Origin: Saliniramus fredricksonii | Lineage (GTDB): Bacteria > Pseudomonadota > Alphaproteobacteria > Rhizobiales > Beijerinckiaceae | Reading direction: 5' to 3' | DNA: 64,000 bases | Assembly (NCBI RefSeq): GCF_900094735.1 | Contig: NZ_FMBM01000002.1 | Location: 992,001-1,056,000, forward strand | Part shown: positions 39,131 to 48,495 of the stretch, piece by piece | Numbering within the stretch: the first letter of the stretch is position 1 | How the letters are laid out: the number at the start of each line of letters is the position of its first letter | Program-made: the position numbers and the translations under genes | The notes under the pieces: generated by a model | The model's input: only the letters and a program-made list of their open reading frames with translations | Told to the model about the DNA's origin: nothing | The model's database searches: none

Positions 39131-39691
39131 TCAGCGGCGCCCGCCGCTATATGGACCCTGTCCGAGGGTGAGTTTCTGGAAACCCTTCGCGGCAAGCGTC
39201 GGCTTCTTCGCTGAAATCACCCGTGAGTTGATCCCCTGCCAGGCGATCTCGCCGGAGAGGCGGCCATATTCGATCTTCGGGCAGCGGTTCATCACCACGG
39301 TGACGCCCTGCGCTTCCGCGCGCGCAGCCGCCTCGTCGTCGCGCACGGAGAGCTGCATCCAGATCACCTTCGGCAGCGGATCGAGCGCGAGCGCCTCGTC
39401 GACGATCGGGCCCGCAGCGGCGGAATTGCGGAAGATCTCGACCATGTCCACCGGGCGGGGGATATCGGCGAGTGTGCCGTAGACGGGCAGGCCGAGGATC
39501 TCGGTTCCCGCCAGCCCCGGATTGACCGGGATCACGTCGAAATCGCGTTCCTTGAGATACTTGATCACGATCCAGCTCGGGCGCGCGGGATTGGCCGAGG
39601 CGCCGACGATCGCGATCGTGCGCGTCTGCTGCAGGATGCTCCGGATATGCGCATCCGGATACTGATCATGGACTATCGCCGCCTGTGTCAT
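39131..39691 (-). CDS. CoA-binding domain protein (YccU-like)
   Basis: This 186-residue cytoplasmic protein has a Rossmann-like CoA-binding fold related to the alpha subunit of succinyl-CoA synthetase. The N-terminal AIVGASANPARPSWIVIKYL nucleotide-binding segment, GLPVYGTLADIP, and the C-terminal NRCPKIEYGRL motif are characteristic. Its biochemical role is unknown. GGAGACGGC precedes the ATG. It sits in a minus-strand series with mfd (100 bases upstream) and xthA (downstream). Confidence 0.86.
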   Translation of the reverse strand: MTQAAIVHDQYPDAHIRSILQQTRTIAIVGASANPARPSWIVIKYLKERDFDVIPVNPGLAGTEILGLPVYGTLADIPRPVDMVEIFRNSAAAGPIVDEALALDPLPKVIWMQLSVRDDEAAARAEAQGVTVVMNRCPKIEYGRLSGEIAWQGINSRVISAKKPTLAAKGFQKLTLGQGPYSGGRR

Positions 39692-39791
39692 GCCGTCTCC
39701 TCGTATCCCGATTGCCGCGCCGGCACATGGTTACGCCGCCATCGCTTGCCGTGCAATCGGGAAGGGTGCAGGGGGCAGCGAGGTATTCTGC

Positions 39792-42700
39792 TCACGCCGC
39801 CTTCTTGCCCTCGGCGATCTTCACCAGCTCCCGCAGGATGTTGCGGGTGGTCTTCAGGCGGCGGTCGATATCGGCAACGTCGCGCATGAAGACAATCTTC
39901 ATGTCGGCGCGCACCTTTGCCGTCGGGCCCTGATCGGCGACATAGGCGACGAGGCCCGCCGGATCGGCGAAGGAATTGTCGCGGAAGGAGACGGTGATGC
40001 CCTTGGCCCCGCCCTCGACCTTCTCGACATTGGCGCGCCGGCATAACACCTTGATCTGCATGACCTGCAGGAGCTGATCGACCTCTGAAGGCTTCTCGCC
40101 GAACCGGTCGACCATCTCGATGCCGAATTCCGCGATGGCGCTCTCATCCTCCATGCCAGCGAGGCGGCGGTAGAGGTCGAGGCGCAGTTGCAGGTCGGGG
40201 ACGTAATTCTCCGGGATCATCACCGGCGCGCCGATGGCGATGGTCGGCGACCACTGATCCTCCATCACCTCGCCCTTGCCCTCCTTGAGCTGGGAGACGG
40301 CCTCTTCCAGCATCTGCTGATACAGCTCGTAACCCACCTCGCGGATATGGCCGGACTGCTCCTCTCCAAGCAGGTTGCCGGCGCCGCGAATGTCGAGATC
40401 GTGGCTCGCGAGCTGGAAGCCGGCGCCCAGCGTATCCAGCGATTGCAGCACCTTGAGACGGCGCTCCGCCTGCGGCGTGAGCATGCGGTTCTCCGGGATC
40501 GTGAACAGGGCATAGGCCCGCGTTTTCGAGCGCCCGACGCGCCCGCGCAACTGGTAGAGCTGGGAGAGGCCGAACATGTCGGCGCGGTGCACGATCAGTG
40601 TGTTGGCGGTGGGGATGTCGAGGCCCGATTCGACGATGGTGGTGGAGAGCAGCACATCGAACTTGCCCTCGTAGAACGCCGTCATCACGTCCTCGAGCTG
40701 GCCCGCAGCCATCTGGCCATGGGCGACCGCGACCTTCACCTCCGGTATCTCGCGATCGAGGAAGGCCTTGACCTCGCTCAGATCCTCGATGCGCGGCGCC
40801 ACGTAGAACGCCTGGCCACCGCGATAGCGCTCGCGCAAGAGCGCCTCGCGGATCGCGAGCGGATCGAAGGGCGTGACGAAAGTGCGCACGGCGAGGCGAT
40901 CGACCGGCGGCGTCGCGATCAGCGAGAGCTCACGCACCCCGGTGAGAGCAAGTTGCAGGGTACGCGGGATCGGCGTGGCCGAGAGCGTGAGCACATGCAC
41001 CTCGGCGCGCAGCTCCTTCAGGCGCTCCTTGTGACTGACCCCGAAATGCTGCTCCTCATCGACGATGATCAGGCCGAGATCGCGGAACTTCACCGTCTTG
41101 CCGAGCAGCGCATGGGTGCCAACCACGATATCGACGGTACCGTCGGCGATACCTTCCTTGACGCGCTTGAGCTCAGCGGAATTGACGAAGCGCGAGGCCT
41201 GGCCGATCTGTACGGGCAGGCCCTTGAAGCGCTCCTCGAAGGTCTTGAAATGCTGTCGCGCGAGAAGCGTCGTCGGCACCACCACGGCGACCTGCCGCCC
41301 GGCCATGGCGCAGGCGAAGGCGGCACGCAGCGCGACCTCGGTCTTGCCGAAACCGACATCGCCGCAGACGAGCCGGTCCATCGGGCGCCCGGAGGCAAGA
41401 TCGTTCATCACCGCGTCGATGGCGTTGAGTTGGTCCTCGGTCTCCTCGAACGGGAAGCGCGCGGCGAATTCGTCGTAGAGGCCCTCCTGCGGCGTGAGCT
41501 TCGGCGCTTCGCGCATGACACGGGCGGCGGCGATCCTGATCAGCCCGTCCGCCATCTCGCGGATACGCTGCTTCATCTTCGCCTTGCGCGCCTGCCAGGC
41601 GCCGCCGCCGAGCTTGTCGAGCTGAACCTCGGTATCCTCGGAGCCGTAGCGCGTCAGAAGCTCGATATTCTCCACCGGCAGGAACAGGCGATCGCCACCG
41701 GCATAATGGATCTCGAGGCAATCATGCGGCGCGCCGGCAGCCTCGATGGTCTTGAGACCGATGAAGCGCCCGATGCCGTGATCGGCATGTACGATGACGT
41801 CGCCCGGGGTGAGGGCGGAAACTTCGGTGAGGACGTCCTGCGGTTTCTTGCCCCGGCGCCGCGCGCGCACGAGGCGATCGCCGAGAATGTCCTGCTCGCC
41901 GATCACCACGACATCGCGCGCCTCGAAGCCGGATTCGATGCCCCAGACCGCAAGGCCGATCTCGGTCATGGAAAGCGCCTCCACCTCGTCGAACCGGCGC
42001 AGCGCCCTGACGCGCTCCAGCCCGTGATCGGCCAGCACGTGTTCGAGCCGCTCGCGCGAGCCCTCCGACCAGGCCGCGAGCATGACCTTGCGGCCATCAT
42101 TCTGCAGGTCACGGATATGCGTGACCGCGGCATCGAAGACGTTGGCGCCCTCCGCCTCGCGCTCGGCGGCGAAGCTGCGGCCCTGGCGGGCGCCGCAATC
42201 GACGACGATGCGCTCAGACGTCTGCGGCGCGGCGAAGGGTGTCAGGACGGCGCCGGCGCGCTGGCGCCGCTGCGCCTGCCATTCATCTGCCGAGAGATAA
42301 AGTGCATCCGGCGGCAGCGGGCGATAGGGGGCGACGCCGGGCTGCGGGGTTTGCATCGCGGAGCGGCGGGCCTCGTAATAATCGCCGATCTGCGTCAGCC
42401 GCTCGCCGGCGGCTTCCTCGGCGAGGCCGTCGAGGATGAGGGGGGCATCCTTGGTGAAATCGAAAAGCGTGCCGAGCTCGTCGTAGAACAGCGGCAGCCA
42501 GTGCTCCAGCCCGGCATAGCGCCGGCCTTCGCTGACCGCCTCATAGAGCATGTCGTCGCGCGTCGGCGCACCGAACTGCGCGGCATAGCCCTGCCGGAAG
42601 CGCCGGATCGTCTCGGTGGTCAGCCGCGCCTCGCTGATCGGCACGAAATTGAGCGAGCGCAGGCTCGTCGAGGAACGCTGCGTCTCGGGATCGAAGGCGC

Positions 42701-43319
42701 GGATCGTCTCCAGCGTGTCACCGAAGAAATCGAGCCGCACGGGTGCCGGCAGGCCGGGGGCATAGAGATCGAGAATGCCGCCGCGCACGGCGTATTCGCC
42801 GGTCTCGTGGACCGTACCGGTGCGCATGAAGCCGTTCACCTCAAGCCAGTCCACGATGGCCTGCATGGTGATGACATTGCCCGGCGCGGCGGAGAACGTG
42901 TCCTTCAGGATACGCTTGCGCGGGGGCGTGCGCTGCAGGATGGCGTTGACCGTGGTCGAGAGAATGCGCGGGCGTTCCTCTGACGAGCGCGTGCGCGCCA
43001 GCCGCGCCAGCGTCGTCATGCGTTGCGCGGTGATGCTGCCGGTCGGCGAGGCGCGATCATAGGGCTGGCAATCCCAGGCGGGGAAATTCATCACCTGGAT
43101 CTTCGGATCAACGAATCCGATGGCGCGCTCGAAGGCCTGCGCGCGCTGGCCGTCACGGGCCACATGCACCAGTACCGCCGGATTTTCCGAGCGTGGCGCC
43201 AGGGCGCGCGCCATGCGGGCGATCACGATCGCGTCATAGCCGTCGGGCGCATTCGCGAGCGTGATGCCCGCGCCGGTCTCGAAGGCTTCCACGGCTCTGG
43301 CGATCGGATCCTGCGTCAT
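39792..43319 (-). CDS. mfd: Transcription-repair coupling factor
   Basis: This 1175-residue ATPase recognises RNA polymerase stalled at DNA damage, displaces it and recruits UvrA. It has the N-terminal UvrB-like module with RTPPRKRILK-like text, the RNA-polymerase-interacting domain (PGDVIVHADHGIGRF), the translocase motifs GDVGFGKTEVA and DEEQHFG, and the TRG motif region near YQLRGRVGR, all intact. I chose MTQDPIARA, preceded by TGAAGAGACCG; the frame is open 61 codons further up to 43502. A terminator-like hairpin with a T run ends just 18 bases before this ATG, which may control expression. Confidence 0.95.
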   Translation of the reverse strand: MTQDPIARAVEAFETGAGITLANAPDGYDAIVIARMARALAPRSENPAVLVHVARDGQRAQAFERAIGFVDPKIQVMNFPAWDCQPYDRASPTGSITAQRMTTLARLARTRSSEERPRILSTTVNAILQRTPPRKRILKDTFSAAPGNVITMQAIVDWLEVNGFMRTGTVHETGEYAVRGGILDLYAPGLPAPVRLDFFGDTLETIRAFDPETQRSSTSLRSLNFVPISEARLTTETIRRFRQGYAAQFGAPTRDDMLYEAVSEGRRYAGLEHWLPLFYDELGTLFDFTKDAPLILDGLAEEAAGERLTQIGDYYEARRSAMQTPQPGVAPYRPLPPDALYLSADEWQAQRRQRAGAVLTPFAAPQTSERIVVDCGARQGRSFAAEREAEGANVFDAAVTHIRDLQNDGRKVMLAAWSEGSRERLEHVLADHGLERVRALRRFDEVEALSMTEIGLAVWGIESGFEARDVVVIGEQDILGDRLVRARRRGKKPQDVLTEVSALTPGDVIVHADHGIGRFIGLKTIEAAGAPHDCLEIHYAGGDRLFLPVENIELLTRYGSEDTEVQLDKLGGGAWQARKAKMKQRIREMADGLIRIAAARVMREAPKLTPQEGLYDEFAARFPFEETEDQLNAIDAVMNDLASGRPMDRLVCGDVGFGKTEVALRAAFACAMAGRQVAVVVPTTLLARQHFKTFEERFKGLPVQIGQASRFVNSAELKRVKEGIADGTVDIVVGTHALLGKTVKFRDLGLIIVDEEQHFGVSHKERLKELRAEVHVLTLSATPIPRTLQLALTGVRELSLIATPPVDRLAVRTFVTPFDPLAIREALLRERYRGGQAFYVAPRIEDLSEVKAFLDREIPEVKVAVAHGQMAAGQLEDVMTAFYEGKFDVLLSTTIVESGLDIPTANTLIVHRADMFGLSQLYQLRGRVGRSKTRAYALFTIPENRMLTPQAERRLKVLQSLDTLGAGFQLASHDLDIRGAGNLLGEEQSGHIREVGYELYQQMLEEAVSQLKEGKGEVMEDQWSPTIAIGAPVMIPENYVPDLQLRLDLYRRLAGMEDESAIAEFGIEMVDRFGEKPSEVDQLLQVMQIKVLCRRANVEKVEGGAKGITVSFRDNSFADPAGLVAYVADQGPTAKVRADMKIVFMRDVADIDRRLKTTRNILRELVKIAEGKKAA

Positions 43320-43336
43320 CGGTCTCTTCATCATGC

Positions 43337-43374
43337 AAAAAAGCCGGATCGCCATATGCACGGGGCATATGGCG
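43337..43374 (-). terminator. Terminator-like hairpin in the mfd leader
   Basis: On the minus strand CGCCATATGC (43374-43365) and GCATATGGCG (43359-43350) form a perfect 10-bp stem with a 5-base loop. CCGG arms on both sides can extend it with a small bulge, and TTTTTT follows at 43342-43337. The mfd ATG begins 18 bases later, so transcripts from an upstream mfd promoter must pass it. Confidence 0.6.
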
Positions 43375-43556
43375 CCGGTCCGGGTCGGATGATGGCGGGA
43401 TGAATGGGGCAGGGGGGCGACGAGGTCAATGGCCGCCATGCCGCAGATTGGCAGCAACTTAATTACCTTTAAAATTTGTGAAATAAAAAAATACACTTGC
43501 AATGCTGATTTTATGGATTATCTCCGCACAAGGATTGCAAAAAGGAGGTTTCCATC
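43375..43556. other. Divergent promoter region of mfd and the rhodanese gene
   Basis: The part at about 43455-43525 is strikingly AT-rich for this genome (runs of A and T up to seven). TTGCAA at 43497-43502 reads on the plus strand and also as TTGCA on the minus strand, but no convincing -10 partner is found for either direction. An upstream in-frame ATG for mfd lies at 43439. Confidence 0.4.
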
Positions 43557-44531
43557 ATGCAACGCTCCCTCACCGCGCTCGGCGCAGGTATCGTCGTCGC
43601 CGGTTTCGGCATTCATGGATTTGCCGCCTCGGCTCACGCCGCCCCGCAGCTGTCGCCGCTCGTCAGCCCGGCGGAGCTCGCCGCTTTCAAGCGCGACGCC
43701 GATCTGCTGCTTCTCGACATCCGTCAGGGCGAGGCGTCGGAGGGGGTCGGCGTCTATGAGGCCGGCCATATCCCCGGCGCCGTGCACGCGCCTTATGCGC
43801 GCTGGCGCGGCCCGGCGGAGAATCCGGGGCAGGTGCTCACGGATGCCGAGCTGACCGAGCTCTTCCGCAGCCTCGGTGTCGAGGAAGGGCGGCCCGTCGT
43901 GGTGATCCACCAGGGTGACAGCGTCAGCGATTTCGGCGCCGCTGCGCGTGTCTACTGGACCTTGAAATCCGCCGGTATCGACAATCTCGCCATCCTCAAT
44001 GGCGGCGTCGAGGCCTGGACGGCCGAGGAGCTCGCGCTCGCGACGGACAGCCCCGCGCCGCGCCCGAGCGAGATCACGGTGAGTCTCGGTGAAGCCTGGA
44101 TCGCCACCCGCGACGACATCCGCGCCATCGTCGATGGCGAAGACAGCGCCACGCTGATCGATGCGCGTCCGGAGGCTTTCTATAACGGTGAGACAGCGCA
44201 TGGCGCGGCGGCGCGTCCGGGGACGCTGCCGCAGGCACGTCTGTTCACGCATGCGAACTGGTTCGGCTCCGGCCCTGCCGTGATCGAGCAAGAGACCGTG
44301 CGCCGGCTCGTGGCCGAGAACGGCCTCGATAACGGCGAGGCGCTGGTCTCCTTCTGCAATACCGGCCATTGGGCTGCGACGAACTGGTTCGCTCTGAGCG
44401 AACTCGGCGGCATCGAAAACGTGAAGCTCTATCCCGAATCCGTCGTCGCCTGGTCGCAGGCCGGTCTGCCGATGGACAATGTCCCGGGCCGCCTCCAGCA
44501 TCTCTGGATGTCCGTGAAGAGCTGGTTCTGA
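43557..44531 (+). CDS. Periplasmic thiosulfate sulfurtransferase (rhodanese)
   Basis: This 324-residue enzyme transfers sulfane sulfur, for example from thiosulfate to cyanide or a protein acceptor. It has a signal peptide (MQRSLTALGAGIVVAGFGIH, cleavage near AHA at about residue 30) and two tandem rhodanese domains. Only the second has the catalytic Cys, in SFCNTGHWAATNWF. The first domain has DIRQGEASEGVGVYEAGHIPG and looks structural. The ribosome-binding site AAAGGAGG is the strongest in the window. The next gene, a YeeE/YedE transporter, starts four bases after the stop, pointing to joint work on thiosulfate or sulfide. Confidence 0.88.
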   Translation: MQRSLTALGAGIVVAGFGIHGFAASAHAAPQLSPLVSPAELAAFKRDADLLLLDIRQGEASEGVGVYEAGHIPGAVHAPYARWRGPAENPGQVLTDAELTELFRSLGVEEGRPVVVIHQGDSVSDFGAAARVYWTLKSAGIDNLAILNGGVEAWTAEELALATDSPAPRPSEITVSLGEAWIATRDDIRAIVDGEDSATLIDARPEAFYNGETAHGAAARPGTLPQARLFTHANWFGSGPAVIEQETVRRLVAENGLDNGEALVSFCNTGHWAATNWFALSELGGIENVKLYPESVVAWSQAGLPMDNVPGRLQHLWMSVKSWF

Positions 44532-44535
44532 TCCG

Positions 44536-45705
44536 ATGACGAGTCTCACAGCCGATAGCGCCGGGCAAGCCGGCGCACCCCGCGCCGGTCTCTTCTGGCG
44601 CGTCGCGCTGGTGATCGCGGGCCTTGCGGCAGTGATCGCCGTCGCGGCCTTTGCCGGTGCGCGCTACGGCCTACTGCTCGCGGTCGGCCTTGGCTTCGGG
44701 ATCGTGCTGGAGGGTTTGCGCTTCGGCTTTGCCGGGCCGTGGCGTGCGCTGATCCTGCGGCGCGAACCGGCGGGGCTCGTCGCCCAGCTCATCGCCATCG
44801 CCGCGGTTGCGATCATCGCGATCCCGCTGATCGAGACACATTCCGGTGAGCTGATCGGAGCGCATGCGCCGGTCGGCTTCGCCATGATCGGCGGAGCCTT
44901 CGTCTTCGGCATCGCCATGCAGATCGTGCTCGGCTGCGGCTCCGGTACGCTCGTCAATGCGGGCAGCGGCAATGCGGTGGGCGCCGTGGCGCTGCCGTTC
45001 TTCGCCATCGGCAGCTTCGCCGGCGCCTGGCATCTCGACTGGTGGACCGGGCTCGGTACCGCACCGGTGATCGCCTTCGGCGACGCCTTCGGCGCCTATG
45101 GCGGCCTCGCGCTGACGCTCGTGCTGCTCGCTATGGTTGCGATCATCGCGCTTCGTGGCGCAAAACCGGAGCATCGCCGCATCCCGCGCCGGCTCTGGCT
45201 CGCGGCGGGGTTCATCGCCTTGCTCGCGATCGCCAACCTCGTCATTGCCGGCCAGCCATGGGGCGTGGTCTACGGGCTCGGCCTGTGGGCGGCGAAGGGT
45301 GCGACGGCTTTGGGCGCCGATCTTACCGGTTCCGCATTCTGGGGCGCGCCGGCCAATGTGGAGCGCGTGCGCCAGAGCCTGCTCACCGATGTCACCTCGC
45401 TAACGAATATCGGCATCATCGCCGGCGCGATGCTCGTCGCCTCGTGGCGGCGCGGCTTCGATCAGCCGGTCACGCGGCTGCCCGCCATCGCCTGGATCGC
45501 GGCGATCGTGGCGGGGTTGCTGCTCGGCTACTCCTCCCGGCTTGCCTTCGGCTGCAATGTCGGCGCCTTCTTCAGCGGCATCTCGACGGGCAGCCTGCAT
45601 GGCTGGGTCTGGTTCGCCGCCGCCTTCGCCGGCTCGATCCTCGGTGTGAAGCTGCGCGCGCGGCTGGGTTTCGAAGGCGCACCGAAGCGGGGAGGCCAGC
45701 CATGA
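44536..45705 (+). CDS. YeeE/YedE family sulfur-compound transporter
   Basis: This 389-residue inner-membrane protein has about ten hydrophobic segments. Two cysteine motifs typical of YeeE/YedE, VLGCGSGTLVNAGSGN and FGCNVGAFFSGISTGSLHGW, are present; in TsuA, a thiosulfate importer of this family, such cysteines relay thiosulfate by S-S hydrogen bonds. It lies four bases after the rhodanese and overlaps the following 60-residue gene by four (ATGA). Thiosulfate uptake is the best guess; uptake of another sulfur oxyanion or sulfide-related role is possible. Confidence 0.85.
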   Translation: MTSLTADSAGQAGAPRAGLFWRVALVIAGLAAVIAVAAFAGARYGLLLAVGLGFGIVLEGLRFGFAGPWRALILRREPAGLVAQLIAIAAVAIIAIPLIETHSGELIGAHAPVGFAMIGGAFVFGIAMQIVLGCGSGTLVNAGSGNAVGAVALPFFAIGSFAGAWHLDWWTGLGTAPVIAFGDAFGAYGGLALTLVLLAMVAIIALRGAKPEHRRIPRRLWLAAGFIALLAIANLVIAGQPWGVVYGLGLWAAKGATALGADLTGSAFWGAPANVERVRQSLLTDVTSLTNIGIIAGAMLVASWRRGFDQPVTRLPAIAWIAAIVAGLLLGYSSRLAFGCNVGAFFSGISTGSLHGWVWFAAAFAGSILGVKLRARLGFEGAPKRGGQP

Positions 45706-45884
45706 AAATCATCTCGAGCCGCCGCCCCGTCGCCTTAGCCGTCGGTCTTTTCCTGTTGATCGTCTTTGCCGTCGATCAGGGCGTCAGCGCCCCGCCCAAC
45801 CCTTTCACGGCACCGCCCATCCTCGCCCTCGGTTCAGGCGAAACCGCCGGCGGCGCCCATTGCGCCGCCCCGGCGGTGCGGTGA
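45702..45884 (+). CDS. 60-residue membrane-anchored or secreted protein of the rhodanese cluster
   Basis: This short gene overlaps the YeeE/YedE stop by four bases and has GGAGG six bases before its ATG, so it is almost certainly translated. Residues about 9-25 are hydrophobic ([17 protein letters not shown]), forming a signal peptide or single anchor. The remainder is Pro/Gly/Ala-rich and ends in a segment with one Cys ([11 protein letters not shown]), which could carry sulfur or attach to a partner. I recognise no family. It may be an accessory to the transporter or rhodanese. Confidence 0.68.
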   Translation: MKIISSRRPVALAVGLFLLIVFAVDQGVSAPPNPFTAPPILALGSGETAGGAHCAAPAVR

Positions 45885-45978
45885 CCGCTCGTCATTACCG
45901 ATGGTGCATTCCATTTGGCCGGCGCATCGTTTACCGTCGCGCGCGATTTGGCCGGGATACGTTCTTCAAGCGGGGTTT

Positions 45979-46629
45979 GTGGTGCTGTCGTTCAAGGATC
46001 AGGATAAGGACTGGCGGCCGAGGCTGGTTCTGGCTTCGGCTTCGCCGCGCCGGCTGGCATTGTTGCAACAGGTGGGAATCGAGCCCGATGCGCTGTTGCC
46101 CGCCGATGTCGACGAGACCCCGGAGAAGACGGAGACGCCGCGTGATCTGGCACGTCGGCTGGCGCGTCTCAAGGCGCAGGCCGCGCAGCGCGTGGCGGAG
46201 AAGGACGAAGCGCTCGGGCATTGCTTCGTCGTTGCCGCCGATACCGTGGTCGCTCTCGGCCGGCGTATCCTGCCCAAGACCGAGACGATGGACGAAGCCG
46301 CCGCCTGCCTGCGCCTGCTCTCGGGCCGCCAGCATCGTGTCTATACCGGCGTGAGCGTGATCACGCCGAAGGGCAGCCGGCGCGAGCGGCTGGTCGAATC
46401 ACGGGTGCGCTTCAAGCGGTTGTCGCCCGAGGAGATCGAAATCTATCTGGCATCGGGCGAATGGCGCGGCAAGGCGGGCGGTTACGCGATTCAGGGGCTG
46501 GGCGGCAGTTTCGTCGTGCGGCTCGTGGGCTCCTATCCCAATGTGGTGGGACTGCCCCTTTACGAAACCGTCTCGCTGCTCGAAGGTGAGGGCTTCCCCG
46601 TGCGCCTGTCCTGGCTGAACGCTGCGTAA
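45979..46629 (+). CDS. maf: Maf-family nucleotide pyrophosphatase
   Basis: This 216-residue enzyme hydrolyses non-canonical or excess nucleoside triphosphates (dTTP, UTP or modified forms) and is linked to septum control. [14 protein letters not shown] is the Maf signature; [24 protein letters not shown] and the C-terminal [12 protein letters not shown] complete the site. No ATG exists near the domain, so a GTG at 45979 or 45982 is the probable start; GCGGGG lies just upstream. The next gene is an acyl-CoA synthetase 47 bases downstream, not the usual RNase G or yacG. Confidence 0.9.
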   Translation: MVLSFKDQDKDWRPRLVLASASPRRLALLQQVGIEPDALLPADVDETPEKTETPRDLARRLARLKAQAAQRVAEKDEALGHCFVVAADTVVALGRRILPKTETMDEAAACLRLLSGRQHRVYTGVSVITPKGSRRERLVESRVRFKRLSPEEIEIYLASGEWRGKAGGYAIQGLGGSFVVRLVGSYPNVVGLPLYETVSLLEGEGFPVRLSWLNAA

Positions 46630-46676
46630 GGCGCGTACGAAGACGCCCGATCACAACGCGCAAGAAGCAAGACGTC

Positions 46677-48212
46677 ATGAATATCGCCACCTGGCTCGAA
46701 CAGGCCGGACGCGCCAACCCCGACGCCCCCGCAGTGGGGCTCGGCATGCGCGTCGCGATGGATTACGCAACGCTGGCCGGGCGCGCGGCGCGTTTCGCGA
46801 GCGCCCTGCGCGACCGCTACGGTCTCGTCCCCGGCGATCGCGTCGCGCTGGTGACGAAGAACTGCCCGCAATTTCTCGAAGTCCTCTGGGGAAGCTGGTG
46901 GGCGGGCTGTGCCTGCGTGCCGGTCAATGCCAAGCTGCACGGTGCCGAGATCGGCTATATCCTGCAGCGCTCCGGCGCCCGGATCTGCATCGCGGGTGGT
47001 GATCTCGGCGATGACGTTGCCGCGCACGCGCCGGTGTCGCTCGAAGCGCTGGTGCGGATCGATAGCGCTGATTATGCGCGGATCTTCGAGGCAGATCCAA
47101 TCCCCTGCATGCCTGTGGCGGGGAGCGAGCTCGCCTGGCTGTTCTTTACCAGCGGCACGACCGGGCGCCCCAAGGGCGCAATGCTCACCCACGACAATCT
47201 GATCGCGGCGAGCTACGCCTATGCGGCGGAAGTCGATCCGGTGCGCGCCGGCGATGCCACGCTGCTTGCGGCTCCGATGAGCCATGGTGCGGGGCTCTAC
47301 ATCATGGCGCATGTGCTGGGGCGCGGGGTGAGCGTCGTGCCGGAATCCGGCGGCTTCGAGGCCGGCGAGATCTTCGCGCTCGCCGCCCATTGGCGCAACG
47401 CGTCGATGTTTGCCGCGCCGACCATGGTCAAGCGCCTCACTGCCGCGCGCGAGGAGGCGGATCCTTCAGCCTTCCGCACTATCGTCTATGGCGGCGCGCC
47501 GATGTATGTCGAGGATGCGGTGCGCGCGCTCGATCGCTTCGGCCCCTGCTTCGCGCAGATCTACGGCCAGGGCGAGAGCCCGATGACCATCACCCGGCTT
47601 ACTCGCGAGGAGATCGGCGATCGCGCTCACCCGCGCTGGCGCGAGCGCCTCGCCACGGCGGGTGTCGCCTATGGCAATGTCGAAGTCGCGATCGCCGACG
47701 AGGCGGGGCGCGTGCTGCCGCCGGGCGAGGCTGGGGAAATCATCTGCCGCGGCGCCCCGGTCATGCCGGGCTACTGGCAGGATGGTGAGGCGACGGCGAA
47801 GACCCTGCGCGATGGCTGGTTGTTCACCGGCGATGTCGGCAGCCTCGATGAATTCGGCTATCTCTCGCTGAAGGACCGCTCGAAGGATCTGATCATTTCC
47901 GGCGGCACCAACATCTATCCGCGCGAGGTCGAAGAGGTGCTGCTCACCCATCCCGACGTGCGTGAGGTCTCGGTGATCGGGCGCCCCGATCCGGAATGGG
48001 GCGAGATCGTCATCGCCTATATCGTGGGCGAGGCCGATGCTGCCACGCTCGACGCACTGTGCCTGTCGCAGATCGCACGGTTCAAGCGGCCCAGGCATTA
48101 CCGATTTGTCGAGGCGCTGCCGAAGAACAATTACGGCAAGATCCTGAAGACGGCGCTGCGCGAGATCGACCAGCGCGACAGCGCATGCAACGATGCCGAG
48201 GAGAAGGGATGA
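46677..48212 (+). CDS. AMP-binding acyl-CoA synthetase
   Basis: This 511-residue cytoplasmic enzyme activates a carboxylic acid to its CoA ester. The ATP motif FTSGTTGRPKGAML (about residues 157-170), YGQGESPMT in place of the common YGxTE, LFTGDVGSLDEFGY and the C-terminal lysine motif NNYGKILKTALRE are intact. It resembles class I medium-chain or aromatic acyl-CoA synthetases; substrate unknown. It overlaps yacG by four bases (ATGA), and so sits inside the otherwise conserved maf-yacG pair. Confidence 0.87.
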   Translation: MNIATWLEQAGRANPDAPAVGLGMRVAMDYATLAGRAARFASALRDRYGLVPGDRVALVTKNCPQFLEVLWGSWWAGCACVPVNAKLHGAEIGYILQRSGARICIAGGDLGDDVAAHAPVSLEALVRIDSADYARIFEADPIPCMPVAGSELAWLFFTSGTTGRPKGAMLTHDNLIAASYAYAAEVDPVRAGDATLLAAPMSHGAGLYIMAHVLGRGVSVVPESGGFEAGEIFALAAHWRNASMFAAPTMVKRLTAAREEADPSAFRTIVYGGAPMYVEDAVRALDRFGPCFAQIYGQGESPMTITRLTREEIGDRAHPRWRERLATAGVAYGNVEVAIADEAGRVLPPGEAGEIICRGAPVMPGYWQDGEATAKTLRDGWLFTGDVGSLDEFGYLSLKDRSKDLIISGGTNIYPREVEEVLLTHPDVREVSVIGRPDPEWGEIVIAYIVGEADAATLDALCLSQIARFKRPRHYRFVEALPKNNYGKILKTALREIDQRDSACNDAEEKG

Positions 48213-48421
48213 GCGAGAACGAATCCGGAGACGGCGGCGCCCCCAGACAATTCACTCCGCGACCGTGCCCGATCTGCGCGAAGATGTCGGTGGAGCGCTA
48301 CAGGCCGTTCTGCTCCAAGCGCTGTGCGGATGTCGATCTGCAACGCTGGTTCACCGGCAGCTATGCCGTCCCGGTGGTCGAGGAAGATCGCTCGCCGGAC
48401 GATGACGACGAGCGATTTTAG
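48209..48421 (+). CDS. yacG: DNA gyrase inhibitor YacG (zinc-binding)
   Basis: This 70-residue protein has the four-cysteine zinc knuckle CPICAK and FCSKRCADVDLQRW typical of YacG, which binds GyrB and inhibits gyrase in E. coli. The N-terminus is acidic and disordered, the C-terminus is Asp/Glu-rich. The start overlaps the acyl-CoA synthetase stop, giving translational coupling. Confidence 0.9.
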   Translation: MSENESGDGGAPRQFTPRPCPICAKMSVERYRPFCSKRCADVDLQRWFTGSYAVPVVEEDRSPDDDDERF

Positions 48422-48495
48422 GGTGAGCTTTTGCCGGCCTTTTTCGGCTTGCGGTCGCCTCGCAGGAGCCGCGCGCAGTGCTGGAGCCCGTTTCT

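Noticed and set aside
40188-42983. 931-codon open frame antisense to mfd
   Set aside because: Composition (His/Arg/Asp/Leu-rich with no domain) is that of a GC-skew shadow frame; mfd on the other strand has all family motifs.
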